Part shown: positions 19,946-31,340 of the stretch, in pieces | Position numbering within the stretch: position 1 is the stretch's first letter | Layout: the number at the start of each line of letters is the position of its first letter | NCBI RefSeq assembly: GCF_025602895.1 | Contig: NW_026516335.1 | Location: forward strand, 1-64,000 | From: Polychytrium aggregatum | Lineage: Eukaryota > Chytridiomycota > Chytridiomycetes > Polychytriales | Reading direction: 5' to 3' | DNA length: 64,000 nt | Notes under the pieces: generated by a model | Database searches by the model: none | What the model was told of the DNA's origin: nothing | What the model saw: the letters and a program-made list of their open reading frames with translations, nothing else | Translations under genes and position numbers: made by a program

Positions 19946-21854
19946 ATCCACACCCCTCGCAGGGAGGCGGCAGGGCCCAGGCATCCCTGACCGTCGCTTC
20001 CTTCAATGTCTGTGGCATCAACGTCAACGACGTTGAACTCAAGAACCTCATCGACACCAACGACATCGACTTTGTCGGTGTCCAAGAAACCCTCGCCGAC
20101 CTCGAACCCCGCAGCCCTCTCTGTGGCTATGCCGCCAAGGTCCCTGGTCCCCGTTGCCGCGCCGGCAGAGGCATCGCCATCCTCTACAACCCGGCCAGGA
20201 TCGACCCGCACGACTTCACCAACATTGAAGTCAGCGACAAGGGCGACGCCATGTGGGTGACATACAAACACGTCATCCACATCGGCAACTTCTACCTGTC
20301 CCCGAGCCTCAAGCTGGACGACTACCGCGAGGCCCTCCAGTCGATCCACACCAAGGCCGCCCTCCCCGACGCCCAGGTCATTGTGGTGGGTGACTTCAAT
20401 GCCCACCTCAGTGCCCTGAGCGGACTGCCCACGCCGCTCCGTGGCAGGGAGAAGATCCTCGAGGACACTGTCTCCCGCGCCGGTCTCCGCGTTGTGCCGC
20501 CAGCTGTGATCCCGACCCACACCCGGCAGCGGGGTCCCAGCTGGACAACGATCGACTACATCTTTGTGTCGCATCGCCAGGCCAACAACGACCCGCTGCT
20601 GCAGGTCGACACTGCCGGTGCCTTCCGTGGCCAGTCCGACCACTTCCCCATCTGGGCGACTCTGCGGGTACAGCCAAAGTACTACCCAAAGGTCGACCAA
20701 TGGCAGTGGAAGATCGCCCAGCTCGAGGATCCCGCCGTCCGCGCCCAGTACCTCTTGGCGCTGCTGGACGAGCGCGAACGCGGTCTGCAGCGCATCCAGG
20801 CTGCACTGCGGCCAATCTCAAGGGGATCGGTCATTCCGATCTCGGAGAGTGCGGCCCAGGACTGCATCGACCGCGCCTGGTCCATCATGATCGCCCTGAT
20901 CACCACCGCTGCCGACTCCACCATCGGCAAGGCTTCCATCAAGACCGTCTGGAAGGACCCGGCCCTGATCCCCGAGATGCGGCAGCTTCGCGAGAGGCGC
21001 CGCGATCTCATCTACCAGCTCAAGTTGCCCGGGCTCTCCCTCCGCGTCGCCGAGGACAAGCGCGCCGAACTCCGCGCTGTCCGCAAACAAGAAAAGAACC
21101 TCATCGTCCAGTCCCGCCGAGCAGCCGAGACCCTGGCCATGAACAAGCTGCACTCCCTCAACGCTTCCGAGGTCGCCAAGTCCCTGGCCGCCATGAAGAA
21201 GCGCAAGGAGCTCGACGACGCCTTCCACTTCGACAACTCGGACGAGGCCCTCGAGCGACTTGTGGTCTACTACGGCAAGGTCTCGTCGCACTCCCAGGAC
21301 ACCCCCGGTGCCGCCTTTGACCGGACCGTCGGCCCAAGACCCCTGGACACTGTTCCGCGCCTGCTCCCCGAGGACCGCTCCATTCCCCGCTTGTCGTCGG
21401 ACGAGGTGGCCGATGCCATCGTCAAGTCCCCCAAGCGCAAGTCTTCCGGCCCGGACAAGATCAAGGCCGAGATGCTGCACCCTGTCGCTCCCGTGGTCGC
21501 TCCCTGGCTCCGGGCCATCCTGCTGGCCGCCCTCAAGGCCTCCGTCGTCCCGACCGAGTGGAACACTGTCCTGATCCACCCGGTCTACAAGAACAAGGGT
21601 TCGATCCTCGATCCGGCCATGTACCGGCCCATCGGGTTGACCCAGGTCCTCCGCAAGATCGCCGAGCGAGTCCTGCTGCCGTTCCTCACCCGCGAGATCG
21701 GCATCATGGACATTGCCCAGGGAGGCTTCCGCCCGGACCGAGGCACCCTCGACCAGGTGTACTCGCTCGACGCTCTTGTCCGCATGAACAAGATCCGCGA
21801 CGACGAGTACAGCCTGGTCTTCCTCGACATCAAGGCCGCCTACGACACTGTCTG
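19942..21854 (+). pseudogene. LINE ORF2, 5' part, copy C (endonuclease and start of RT)
   Basis: About 637 codons from the ATG, giving the only uninterrupted endonuclease domain in the window: SFNVCG, VQET, GDFNAH, IDYIFVSH and SDHFPIW are all present. The frame continues through the linker to RT motif A (DIKAAYDTV), where the third gypsy is inserted. The remainder is at 27322-28789 with a gap. Confidence 0.92.
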
Positions 21855-22163
21855 TGTAACGTCCACTACTGGGACGTTGGGGCAAGACGGGGAGGGAGGG
21901 GGTACAAGACAAGACAGGACGGGGCAGAACAGGGCGGTGCTAGGCTACTCTAGCGGACGGGTGAGCTCGGGGAGCACTTACGTTTATTCACGATAAAACC
22001 GAACTCCAGACAAACGGGGGGAACGGGGGCAACCCGCAGGTATACCCTGCGGTGGCCTGCCTGCGGTGCGTGAAAACGCAAAGCGCAGCACAGGTCACGA
22101 CCCACTGCGCCGCGCAGTACGCGCAGTACGCGCAGCACAGCGTCGGAGATACCATCTCCTACA
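21855..22163 (-). repeat. LTR of gypsy 3 (3' LTR)
   Basis: Complete 309-bp LTR with TG...CA termini, followed by the polypurine tract and the pol stop. Confidence 0.95.
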
Positions 22164-22172
22164 CTCCCACAC

Positions 22173-25100
22173 TTAAGAAGGCTTCCTGCGAGGAGCCCTG
22201 CGTGTGCTCTTTATTTGGGGCTCCTCGAGGTGTTTACCGTATTTACTCAGCTCCTCGGGTGCATGGGACAAGTCCTCCAGTGTTTGCCATGTGTTGCCCG
22301 AGTGTGGGTAACCAACCCACTTGACATAAAACCGAAGTGACCCATCAGCCACTTTCTTGTGCCTCACGATCCTTTCGACTTCATATTCTTGAGTATAGTA
22401 TTGTCCGAGGTCGTCTTCCAGTGGTGCGTCGTCCGGGACACCTTCGTCGGCGTCGGGGAACTGTGCTGGACTGCGGGTCGTGTGGCGACGCAGCTTGGAC
22501 ACATGGAAGACAGGATGGAGCTTGCTTCCAGGTGGCAAGTCCAACAGGTAGTTGAGGGGACTGGGTCGGGCCGCTATCTTGAACGGTCCTCGGTACTTGG
22601 GCAACAACTTCTTTGACTGGGCTTCGGGGACCTTGATGTTGTCGGCGTCCAGGTAGACAAGGTCTCCAACTTCAAAGGAGACATCCTGGTGTCGGCGGTC
22701 GTAGTACTTCGCCATCACTTGTTGCGCATCCGTGAGCGCGTCGGCGATCATCTTGTGTCGGACTTGATGATCTTTGACAAAGGCACTTGGTTTGGGAGGC
22801 AATCCAGCCGTGGACTCGGTCAGTGTCAAGGAGGTGGGAACATCAGGCTGGAATCCGTAGAGCGCCTCAAAGGGGCTCAAGCCAGTTGTGCTCGACTTGG
22901 CGGTGTTGTATGCAAACTCTGCATGACTCAGCTGTATGTCCCAGTCGTCTTGGCTGGTCGAGGCGTATGTCCTCAGGTATTGCTCGAGGGTGCGGATCGT
23001 CCGCTCGGACTGTCCATCCGTTTGTTGGTGGTGCGAGGTTGACATGTTCAGCTTGGTGCCGAGATGGTCGAACAGACTTGTCCAAAACAAGGAGGTGAAT
23101 CGGGGGTCTCGATCACTGACGATGGACTTTGGGAGGCCGTGGTGCTTGAACACATGCTTGAAGAACAGCAGTGCAAGGTCAGGCGCGGAGCATGTCGTCT
23201 GGCACGGCACAAAGTGTGCCATCTTGCTGAACCTGTCGACAAAGACAGCGATTGCATCGTGGTCCAACTTGGTCGTCGGTAGATGCGTGATGAGATCCAT
23301 GGACATGCTGGTCCAGGGGCGGTCGGGAACAGGCAGGGGTTGCAGCAATCCTTGCTCTCGGGTCGTGCGTGACTTGACCATCTTGCAGGTATGGCAGGAC
23401 TCGATGTACTTCTCGACGGTGCGCTTCATTCCAGGCCAGTATGCGACTTTGGCCAGTCGGTCGTATGTCTTCTCGACTCCAAAGTGTCCAGCGAGGGGCG
23501 AGTCGTGGACCTCTTGGAGCAACTTGGTCTTCAACGACGGAATGTCCGGCACACAGACACGGCTGTCCTTCTTCAGGAGGAGCAGGCCATCACGCACTGT
23601 GTACTCGGATGATTCGTCGTCCTTGGGGAGCTTAGACACCTTTCGGAACAGTTCTCCGAACTGTTTGTCGTTGGCGATGTTGTCTCGGACAACATCCAGC
23701 ATCGTGTTGTCGACACTGACAGTCGACTCGTACAGTGACGCCAATTGGTAGTCGGGGCGTCGGGACAGTGCGTCAGGCACCACATTGAGTTTGCCTTTCT
23801 GGTATACAACCTCGTAGTTGTACTCGGCGAGGAACTCCATCCATCGCGCTTGGCGTCGGCTCAGGTTCTTCTTGGTGTCGAGGTAACGCAGTGACTGGTG
23901 GTCCGTCACAATCTTGAAGGGCTTGGCGGTACCGTGGAGGTACACTCGGAACTTCTGCAGCGCGTAGATGATCGCAAGCTGCTCCTTCTCGTGCACGGGA
24001 TAGTTGATCTCGTGTTGGGACAGTTTGCGCGACTCGAAGGCAACGGGCCTTCCCTCCTGCATCAAAACAGCTCCCACCGCAAAGTCGGAGGCGTCGGTGT
24101 GCACGGAGACATCCGTGTTCGGGTCGAACACAGCGAGGACAGGAGCGTTCGTCAAGGCGTGCTTGAGGGTCTCGAACGCTTGGCGTTGTGGGTGGTCCCA
24201 CACGAAGGGGCACTCTTTGCGGAGTAGGTCTGTGAGTGGACCGGCAGTGCGCGCCAGATCGGGGATGAATCGGCGGTAGTAGTTGACGAGACCGAGAAAC
24301 GACTGCACGTCAGAGACGCATGCGAGCGGCGGCCACTCGACCACAGACTTGACCTTGGCGGGGTCGACTTCGATTCCTCTTCCTGAGACAACGTGTCCCA
24401 GGAACGGGACTTGATTCTTGAAGAACTCACACTTGGACAGTTTGGCATACAACTTGTGCTCGCGTAGCTTGGCCAGCACGCGGGCGACATGACCTTCATG
24501 GGTCGCTTCATCCTTGCTGTACACAAGGATATCATCCAGGTACACGATGACAGAGTTGTCGAGCTCTTGGCGGAACACATCGTTCATCAGCTGCATGAAC
24601 GTGGCAGGTGCGTTCGTCAATCCGAACGGCAGCACTAGGAACTCGTACAGTCCGTAGCGAGTCCTGAAGGCGGTCTTGTGGACATCATCCTCGTGGATGC
24701 GGATCTGATGGTAGCCTGAGCGGAGGTCTATCTTGCTAAAGACCTTTGCTCCACTCAGACGATCCATCAACTCGTCGATCCTGGGCAACGGGTAGGTGTT
24801 CTTGATGGTCTGTTTGTTTAGTGCGCGATAGTCGACGCACATCCTGAGATCACCTTCTTTCTTCTTGACAAAGAGCACTGGTGCACCATACGGTGACTGG
24901 CTCGGGCGGATGAACCCATGGGCGAGGAGGTCATCCAACTGGCGCTTGAGTTCGTCCATCTCCGTCAGCGACAGTTGGTACGTCGGTCTTGACGGAGGCG
25001 ACGAGCCTGGTTCGATGTCGATGCGATGATCGACGGTGCGTTGGGGTGGCAGGCATTGTGGCAACTGGTCGGGGAATACGTCCTTGTACTCGTCGAGCAG

Positions 25101-26105
25101 CTTGGTCACCACAGGCGGGGGACCGGGACCGGCTTGGTCGGTGTCGTCGACCTCACGCACGACACAGAGGAACGACGTGTCCTTCTTGATCAGCCTCTTG
25201 AATTGCATGGCTGAGAGGAGAGGTGGCATGTTGGGTGAGGCCATGCCCTGCAGGACAATGTCAGGGCCAACACGGACAGTGCGGCCTTTCCAGTCGACGA
25301 CTGGAGTCGGCTCGGCACGAGCAAGCCAGCTCATGCCGAGGATGGCATCGAACTTGGTGTCGATCACTTGGAACAACAGGACAGGATGGTACTTGGGATG
25401 GAGGGCCACTCGCAGGACCACTTGGTGTGTGCACTGCTGCACACGATCGTCTGCAAGCGCCACACTCATCGGCGACTTCTTCTTGGTTGCATGTATGTTG
25501 AGCTCCTGGAGCAAGCGTCTGCTGACAAAGTTGCAGCTTGCTCCAGAGTCCACCATCATTCGGACGGTGTGACCTTGGACGGTGGCAGGGAGGTACAGCA
25601 GGGACTCTTCATGGTCCTCCTGCACAGCCTCCTGCACCATGACTTGACTTGGGGGAACGGGCGACACTTGGTCTTGGTTGGCTTCATCACGGCCACTCGG
25701 ACATTTTGGATAGGGTTCGGCCATTGCGGGGGCCTGCGGCGTCAGCACGCCATTGCACACGACGTCCACGGCTTGCGGACACATGTCGGAAGCATCCGAC
25801 ACACACGACTTGACAGGGGTGAGGGCACAGGCGGTCCTGTCCCTCAAGGGTTCTTGATTTTCTTTTTTGTTTTGGTTTTCAATTTTGGTTTTCTCTTCAC
25901 GTTCGTGGAGAGGCAGGCGGCTTGCGCCACCATGCACCTCTCGCACGACGCACAACACTTGGTTTGTTTCTCCTTCGGGGGAGGGGGCGAGGTGAACTTC
26001 CTCTGGAGACGCGTGGACTGCATTGAGCAATCCACGGCGTTGGTCTCCTACTAGGGCTCCAGAGCCACCTAGTAGGGTCGGCCGTTTCCCGACTTCATGG
26101 GGCAC
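22173..26105 (-). CDS. pol: gypsy Pol polyprotein, third copy
   Basis: 1310-codon frame with protease (DSGAS), RT (YLDD), RNase H, HHCC and DDE integrase and chromodomain, in translation the same as 8502-12434. It is joined to gag by the same frameshift signal (26047-26090). The protein-coding part appears functional even though the 5' LTR border is damaged by only two bases. Confidence 0.95.
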   Translation of the reverse strand: MPHEVGKRPTLLGGSGALVGDQRRGLLNAVHASPEEVHLAPSPEGETNQVLCVVREVHGGASRLPLHEREEKTKIENQNKKENQEPLRDRTACALTPVKSCVSDASDMCPQAVDVVCNGVLTPQAPAMAEPYPKCPSGRDEANQDQVSPVPPSQVMVQEAVQEDHEESLLYLPATVQGHTVRMMVDSGASCNFVSRRLLQELNIHATKKKSPMSVALADDRVQQCTHQVVLRVALHPKYHPVLLFQVIDTKFDAILGMSWLARAEPTPVVDWKGRTVRVGPDIVLQGMASPNMPPLLSAMQFKRLIKKDTSFLCVVREVDDTDQAGPGPPPVVTKLLDEYKDVFPDQLPQCLPPQRTVDHRIDIEPGSSPPSRPTYQLSLTEMDELKRQLDDLLAHGFIRPSQSPYGAPVLFVKKKEGDLRMCVDYRALNKQTIKNTYPLPRIDELMDRLSGAKVFSKIDLRSGYHQIRIHEDDVHKTAFRTRYGLYEFLVLPFGLTNAPATFMQLMNDVFRQELDNSVIVYLDDILVYSKDEATHEGHVARVLAKLREHKLYAKLSKCEFFKNQVPFLGHVVSGRGIEVDPAKVKSVVEWPPLACVSDVQSFLGLVNYYRRFIPDLARTAGPLTDLLRKECPFVWDHPQRQAFETLKHALTNAPVLAVFDPNTDVSVHTDASDFAVGAVLMQEGRPVAFESRKLSQHEINYPVHEKEQLAIIYALQKFRVYLHGTAKPFKIVTDHQSLRYLDTKKNLSRRQARWMEFLAEYNYEVVYQKGKLNVVPDALSRRPDYQLASLYESTVSVDNTMLDVVRDNIANDKQFGELFRKVSKLPKDDESSEYTVRDGLLLLKKDSRVCVPDIPSLKTKLLQEVHDSPLAGHFGVEKTYDRLAKVAYWPGMKRTVEKYIESCHTCKMVKSRTTREQGLLQPLPVPDRPWTSMSMDLITHLPTTKLDHDAIAVFVDRFSKMAHFVPCQTTCSAPDLALLFFKHVFKHHGLPKSIVSDRDPRFTSLFWTSLFDHLGTKLNMSTSHHQQTDGQSERTIRTLEQYLRTYASTSQDDWDIQLSHAEFAYNTAKSSTTGLSPFEALYGFQPDVPTSLTLTESTAGLPPKPSAFVKDHQVRHKMIADALTDAQQVMAKYYDRRHQDVSFEVGDLVYLDADNIKVPEAQSKKLLPKYRGPFKIAARPSPLNYLLDLPPGSKLHPVFHVSKLRRHTTRSPAQFPDADEGVPDDAPLEDDLGQYYTQEYEVERIVRHKKVADGSLRFYVKWVGYPHSGNTWQTLEDLSHAPEELSKYGKHLEEPQIKSTRRAPRRKPS
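26047..26090 (-). promoter_or_regulatory. -1 frameshift signal, gypsy 3
   Basis: GGGAAAC (26090-26084), 7-nt spacer and the same hairpin as in the other two copies. Confidence 0.88.
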
Positions 26106-26890
26106 TCCTTGGCCTGGTGTCCCGGTCGGTGACAGAAGAAGCAGGAACCATGGCGGAGGTCCTCCTGCTTCTGTCTGTCCTTGGGGGAGACAGTGGCAGC
26201 TTGCTGGAACCGGGAGCGGGGAGGGCCACGAGCCTCCATGGCGTTGACGTCAACGTCCATGGGCTCAGGCATGGGTCTTGCGGGCGGGGCCGGGCGAGGC
26301 GGACGGGCTGGGACGTGATGAGACCGATGGCCGCCTGCCAGCTGCGGGTAGAACTGGCGGCCATGGTACTGGACGTTGTCGAGGTTCTCGGCAACGTCCA
26401 TCATCACGTCCAGGGACTTGCGGGCATCAGGGTTGCTGGCGATGTACTCTCTGATCTTGGGCTTGAGGCCCTTCTGGAAGAGGTACATCGCATCAGCAGA
26501 GCCCAGCTCCTCAATCTGGGAGGAGAGGTCTTCAAACTCCTCGATGTAGCGGGTCACAGAACCACGCTGCACGAGAGAGTATAGCTTGTCACGGGCAATG
26601 AGTTCAGCATTGGGGCTGCCGAAGCGGCGACGGAGGCGGTCCTTGAAGTCGTCAAACACACCTTCGCTCTGCTCGTCGAACCCTTGGCGGCGGTACCAAC
26701 GGTACGCCTGGTCCTTTAAGCAGAGCTTGGCGGCGACGATGTGGTGGGTGGGGGCGACTTGGGCAGCATCGAGGTAGTCCTCGAGTTGCTGCAGCCAGTC
26801 CTCCACCGAGGAGGAGCGGCTCTTCCCAGTAAACACTGGGGCACGGAAGGTCTTGAGGAAGGCTTCCGGAAGTGGGCGGGGGTTGCTCAT
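26069..26890 (-). CDS. gag: gypsy Gag protein, third copy
   Basis: 273-aa Gag with capsid-like region and CCHC knuckle, identical in translation to the other two copies. The primer-binding site is at 26995-27012. Confidence 0.94.
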   Translation of the reverse strand: MSNPRPLPEAFLKTFRAPVFTGKSRSSSVEDWLQQLEDYLDAAQVAPTHHIVAAKLCLKDQAYRWYRRQGFDEQSEGVFDDFKDRLRRRFGSPNAELIARDKLYSLVQRGSVTRYIEEFEDLSSQIEELGSADAMYLFQKGLKPKIREYIASNPDARKSLDVMMDVAENLDNVQYHGRQFYPQLAGGHRSHHVPARPPRPAPPARPMPEPMDVDVNAMEARGPPRSRFQQAATVSPKDRQKQEDLRHGSCFFCHRPGHQAKECPMKSGNGRPY

Positions 26891-27012
26891 GGCAGGGGCA
26901 GGCTCCAGGGACAGAGAGGAGAGTCGGTCGGCAAGAGAGGCGGGATCCAGCTTGAGGATCTAGAAAGAGGACAAACAGGACGAAAACAAGACGAGGATTT
27001 CCGATGCTACCA

Positions 27013-27319
27013 TGTAACGTCCACTACTGGGACGTTGGGGCAAGACGGGGAGGGAGGGGGTACAAGACAAGACAGGACGGGGCAGAACAGGGCGGTGCTA
27101 GGCTACTCTAGCGGACGGGTGAGCTCGGGGAGCACTTACGTTTATTCACGATAAAACCGAACTCCAGACAAACGGGGGGAACGGGGGCAACCCGCAGGTA
27201 TACCCTGCGGTGGCCTGCCTGCGGTGCGTGAAAACGCAAAGCGCAGCACAGGTCACGACCCACTGCGCCGCGCAGTACGCGCAGTACGCGCAGCACAGCG
27301 TCGGAGATACCATCTCCTA
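27013..27319 (-). repeat. LTR of gypsy 3 (5' LTR, two bases short)
   Basis: Matches the 309-bp LTR except that the terminal CA is absent, replaced by GG before LINE ORF2 sequence resumes. This marks a deletion breakpoint rather than a normal integration border. Confidence 0.9.
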
Positions 27320-27321
27320 GG

Positions 27322-28789
27322 CCTCATCTGTCCGGCTGGCCGCACCCAGGCCATGCTGGATATCTGCGAACGCCACAGCATCGACAACCGGTACCGCTTC
27401 TCGCCTCCCAAGTGCGAGGTGCTGTACTCGGCCTGCAACGTCGACCAGCTCCATCCCGCCAAGCTGTACGGCACCGAGCTGCCCAAGGTCCTCCAGTTCC
27501 GCTACCTCGGTGTCATGGTCGACATTGACGGATTCCGCCCGGACCTCCAGTTCGACAAGCTCCTCCGCAAGGTCCACATGGTCACCGACACCGTGGTTGG
27601 ACTCGGCATCACCCTCGGCAAGGTCTCGGCCAAGACCATCACCCAGGTCTACAAGACCTTTGTGCGGCCGACCCTCGAATACGGGATGGCCATGGACATC
27701 CCCGACCCAGCTCTGCGCGACCGCCTCGACGACGCCCAGATGACGGCCCTCCGCACCATGTTCCGCGTCGGCCCCGGCACTCCCGTCGGTGCCATGCACC
27801 TCAACTGCGGCCTTCCCAAGATGTCGGTCCGTGTCAAGATGCTGGCCCTGCAGAACTGGGCCCGCTGGGACGACCAAGTCTCTGACGGCGACAAGATGCT
27901 GTCGATGATCCTGCGCAACAAGATCATTGCGCCCTACCACCCCGACCAGTTCCTCGGCCAAGGAGTCCGAGCCGATCCGCACTGGGCCATGGTGGTCCGC
28001 CGACAAGAGGCCGACCACTCCCTCACGGCCACGGAGATCTACCGAGGCAAGACCCGACACCAGCCGCCGCCGCCCGGACCGCCCCGACCCCAGCCCGTCC
28101 CGATCAAGACCCTCATCTTCGAGGACCACATGAAGAACGGCTTCGACCGCTCCAAGCAGCTCACCGCCGCCTGCACCCCGTCGACCAAGATGTCGGGACT
28201 CTGGGAGGCTCGCGGGTACCAAGGATCCATGATCATGCTCATGTTCATGGTCCGATGGCGACTCGGTGCTCTCCCAGGCCACTTCAGATTTGGCTACCGC
28301 AAGTGCAAGAACCTGGCTCGACACGGATCCGGGATCGACTTGACCAGGACCCACGCACAGCAGTGTGTGGATCCGCATCAAGTCCTGGTCCGCAAGGTCG
28401 CAGCCCTCAAGACGGCCCACCCGACTTGGGTGGAAAGTGGTATAGCCGGAGTGGGACCAGTGGACAAGCTGCTGGACCTGCTCAGTTTCGATCGCACTCC
28501 CCCTCGCAGTCGCACCCCTCCCGCACTTGGATCACTTGCTGCTCATGTACCCGCTCCCCGCACTGCCTTCCGAGCATTCGCACTTGGTGCACACCCAGCA
28601 CCACCACCCACTCCCACACCCAGTGTAGTCCCACCCTTGCAGTCTCTCCCTGCACCCTCATCACAGCGTAGTATAGTGTCAGCACTTGTCATTCCTCCAC
28701 CCCGACCCCCCCTCGATCCTGCTGTTCCCTTGTGGGAACTGCTTGAAAATGTGTTCACCCACTTGGTCTCAGACCTTGTGGGCAGCTGA
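27322..28789 (+). pseudogene. LINE ORF2, 3' part, copy C
   Basis: Resumes just after RT motif C (FADDG is lost) and runs to the ORF2 stop, with the Cys/His C-terminal region. Compared with copy A, bases equivalent to 1312-1605 (RT motifs B and C) are absent, so this copy could not encode an active RT even without the gypsy insertion. Confidence 0.9.
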
Positions 28790-28916
28790 GGCAGCACTAG
28801 GCTGCAACAGGAGTAAATAGGCTTGCCTGTGTACTCAACGTGCCGGGGTACCAACCTGTTGGACCTGATGGCTTGTCTTCTTGAATAAAGTTGACTATAG
28901 TAACAAAAAAAAAAAA

Positions 28917-29489
28917 GGTGGGGACTTAGTACCTCACTCCGACCAGAGTGTGGACTTAGTGCCCCACCACCCCGAACCGAGCTCAGACCTTGCCTCGGGG
29001 TCGAACTGGGGAGGAACCTCAGAGTCTGGCTCAGAGTCTGGCTCAGAGTACTCCCCTGATGGCAACCAAGACTCCCTCCCGAACCGAGACCGAAACCGGG
29101 CCAGGGAGACGAATAGAAACATAGTCTCTGGCCTCGAAACCATAGAGGTTCCCACGCCCTCCCAAGGACGAAGTACTGACCCGATCCCAGAGTCCGACGA
29201 TGACTTGGGACTGGGTCAGACCCCAGGATACGAGATAAATCCCGAGTACCCCTCCCACAGACAAACTCACACTCCTTTGAGGGCAAGTCCAGACCCAACA
29301 CCGCACAGCAAACCCTGGAGTGGGTTCGAGTTGATACTAGAGAGGGACTTGGAGAAACCAGCCCCTGACATCCCGGAGCGGGACTTGGAGACATGCGACT
29401 CCCTCTGGGAGTTATTAGAGGGAGTGTTCACCCGCATGGCTCGCCGTGTGGGCTGGAGAGTCGGCGAAGGCCGCAACAGGGGTGTATGA
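28917..29489 (+). pseudogene. LINE family 2 ORF2, C-terminal fragment
   Basis: Open frame truncated at the poly(A) junction, ending at TGA 29487-29489. It is rich in Ser, Pro, Asp and Glu, with repeats such as SESGSESGSE, and has no recognisable catalytic domain. Only the last ~20 residues resemble family 1 ORF2. It corresponds to the variable tail after the RT. Confidence 0.75.
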
Positions 29490-29588
29490 GCGAGCTTGGC
29501 CACCCACTGCCGGGTATCCTAGGATACTGATGGCATGTTGAATATTCTTGAATATACAACTATCAAAACAAAAACAAAAAAAAAAAAA
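28917..29588 (+). mobile_element. LINE family 2, 3' fragment (innermost element)
   Basis: Directly follows the poly(A) of copy C. It has about 190 codons of open frame, a short 3' UTR and an A-rich tail (29564-29588). The extreme C-terminus (LWELLEGVFTRM) matches LWELLENVFTRL of family 1, and the 3' UTRs share CTGATGGC and TTCTTGAATA near the tail, while the rest does not align. It is therefore a related but distinct family and the oldest layer of the stack. Unique chromosomal sequence starts at 29589. Confidence 0.82.
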
Positions 29589-29873
29589 CGACTATCGATT
29601 GTGAATGTCGAGTTGTCGTTGTCGAGTCATGGGATGGTTCTGTCGGTTGATCAACATCAGCAATTGTTATGGGACAGCACTATTGTATATTGTATGTATT
29701 GAATGTATCGAATATCAAATACAACATCACTCGGCCATTGCTGCTTCATCAAGTACACCTAACCTAATCCACACTTTGGAATCATGGTGTCTGATGGGTG
29801 ACGGCGGTGCAATTTGGTTGAATGTTGGATGTGGTAGCTTATTACTTTGGGAGTGGAACTCAAGGGATCAGGG
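29589..29873. other. Boundary between retroelement stack and unique DNA
   Basis: AT-richer spacer after the last A-tail and the probable 3' flank of the Sel1 gene. CCTAACCTAATCC at 29758-29770 resembles two telomere units, but it is too short to call an interstitial telomere. Confidence 0.5.
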
Positions 29874-31340
29874 TCACTTGCCGAGTTGTTTGAGCCAGAA
29901 GATGGCATCTTCGTGGCCCTGGTCAGCGGATTTGCGGTACCAGAAGACGGCGATGTCGATGTCCTTGAGGACACCCCAGCCCCATTGGTAGCAGTTGCCG
30001 AGCCGATCTTGTCCATATCGATTCCCTTGCTCGGCTGACTTGCGATACCACTCGACCGACTTGGTCCAGTCCTCGGTGACTCCCCCTCCATAGCAGTAGC
30101 ACTCTCCAATCCACAACTGGCTATCGCTGTGGCCTTCGTTGGCGAGTTGCTCAAAGATGCCCGCTGCCTTCTTCCGGTCTTGCATTATTCCGAATCCTCG
30201 GACCAGACACAAAGCCATCAAGTGTTTGCACAACCAGTTTTGGTCCGATCCGAGCTGGCAGAGTTTGAAGAACATGCAGGATGTGGGTGAATCGGATTTG
30301 CATTCGTCTGCCAACCACGCCAGACACTCGTGCTCTCCAAGCTTGAACTCATCCGATTTGTTATCTCGAATGATCTTGATGCCCTTCTGTTGGTTTTGTT
30401 GTGTGCCCCGGCCGAGGTAGTGCATCCACCCAACCATGTGGGTAGCGATGGACTTGATAATCGGATCGGTGGACAGGTTGCTGACTTCATGCCAGTGGTT
30501 GAAGGCATCAGCGTCGCTCTGTTCGACACCAAGGCCGATGAACGAGAACCATCCACGGAGGAACACGATATGGAGTCGGCCATCGTCACTGCCTTGATCT
30601 GCAGCCTTAGAGTACCACTCGATTGCGTTGTTATAATCTTGATCGACACCTTCGCCTGACTCGTAGTATCGACCGAGTGCAACTTGGGCTTGTGCCATTC
30701 CACATTCTGCAAGACTGCGAAACATATCGACAGCTTTGGTGTGGTCTTGGTCGACTCCAAGACCGTTGCGATAGCATCCAGCCAAGTGGAACTGTGACAT
30801 TGTGTGGCTTGTGTTGGCGGCGATCTCCAAATGGCGGAAGATTCGCTGGCGGATAGCTTGCTTCTTGGATTTCTCCAAAGACTGCCGGCCGGAGAGATCA
30901 ACCTGCAGTATTCTTGCCAGGAAGTATGATGCGGCAACATTGCCGTTATCGACTAGATATTCAAGCCAGGATCGGCTAGTTTTGACTGGATCCTCGCAGT
31001 GTATGGAGAGTACAATCTCGTCGCTCGGTGTGAGTTCGACCCGCATCTGTCCGTCTGGATGACACAGCCCTTCCTTCCGACACCAGCCGTGGAAGAGAGG
31101 CAGCTTGGAGCTCAGGAGGGGTCGGGCACGCCGGCACACTCGGAGCAGGGTCTTGATGGTGCTGTGATCGAGGGAGAGCTGGAAGCTGTCGTTGCAGCAG
31201 ATGATGGTGAAGATGTCTGGGTTGTGTTCGAGGGAGAGTTGGGTGATATTTGGCATCGACGAAGCTGTGCTGTCTTCAGCTTGGTTTTGGTGAGCGGCAG
31301 ATGATGCTGTGGTTGAGGCAGACTCGTTCATGCTGGCCAT
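29874..31340 (-). CDS. Sel1-like repeat (SLR) protein
   Basis: 488 aa from the ATG at 31340 (MASMNES). The frame is open further upstream to 31601, but that extension is low-complexity and less likely. The N-terminal ~150 residues have no recognised domain. From about residue 170 there are Sel1-like repeats with the usual pattern of a paired helix and G-x-G-V turns, e.g. GCYRNGLGVDQDHTKAVDMF, GRYYESGEGVDQDYNNAIEW, GECYCYGGGVTEDWTKSVEW and GNCYQWGWGVLKDIDIAVFW. SLR proteins are solenoid adaptors in signalling or ER quality control; the partner here is unknown. It appears to be a single exon, the first unique gene after the retroelement stack, and no signal peptide is evident. Confidence 0.85.
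   Translation of the reverse strand: MASMNESASTTASSAAHQNQAEDSTASSMPNITQLSLEHNPDIFTIICCNDSFQLSLDHSTIKTLLRVCRRARPLLSSKLPLFHGWCRKEGLCHPDGQMRVELTPSDEIVLSIHCEDPVKTSRSWLEYLVDNGNVAASYFLARILQVDLSGRQSLEKSKKQAIRQRIFRHLEIAANTSHTMSQFHLAGCYRNGLGVDQDHTKAVDMFRSLAECGMAQAQVALGRYYESGEGVDQDYNNAIEWYSKAADQGSDDGRLHIVFLRGWFSFIGLGVEQSDADAFNHWHEVSNLSTDPIIKSIATHMVGWMHYLGRGTQQNQQKGIKIIRDNKSDEFKLGEHECLAWLADECKSDSPTSCMFFKLCQLGSDQNWLCKHLMALCLVRGFGIMQDRKKAAGIFEQLANEGHSDSQLWIGECYCYGGGVTEDWTKSVEWYRKSAEQGNRYGQDRLGNCYQWGWGVLKDIDIAVFWYRKSADQGHEDAIFWLKQLGK

Larger units (their letters stand above)
21855..27319 (-). mobile_element. Ty3/gypsy chromovirus 3 (border-deleted)
   Basis: Third copy of the family, antisense in ORF2 of LINE copy C. 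The left LTR is 21855-22163; the right LTR starts at 27013 and lacks its final CA. The left flank (GTCTG) is not repeated on the right. Instead the right LTR joins LINE sequence ~294 bp further along ORF2, with two extra G residues at the joint. Gag and Pol frames are intact and identical in translation to gypsy 2. Confidence 0.95.
19183..28916 (+). mobile_element. LINE family 1, copy C (truncated, split and deleted)
   Basis: Starts inside ORF1, directly after the poly(A) of copy B, and ends with 12 A residues (28905-28916). A third gypsy lies inside its ORF2 (21855-27319), and about 294 bp of ORF2 are missing at the right-hand gypsy border. It differs from copy B at scattered bases (for example KSNK to KANK in ORF1, YAVK to YAAK in ORF2, VFTR to VFTH at the C-terminus), so it is a separate insertion, not an assembly duplicate. 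Confidence 0.93.

Noticed and set aside
8184-27319. The three identical gypsy copies as an assembly duplication
   Set aside because: They have three different flanks and two distinct perfect target duplications, so they are separate insertions. Read-level confirmation is still desirable.
29757-29772. Interstitial telomere repeat (CCTAACCTAATCC)
   Set aside because: Only about two units; expected by chance in AT-rich sequence and not attached to any element.
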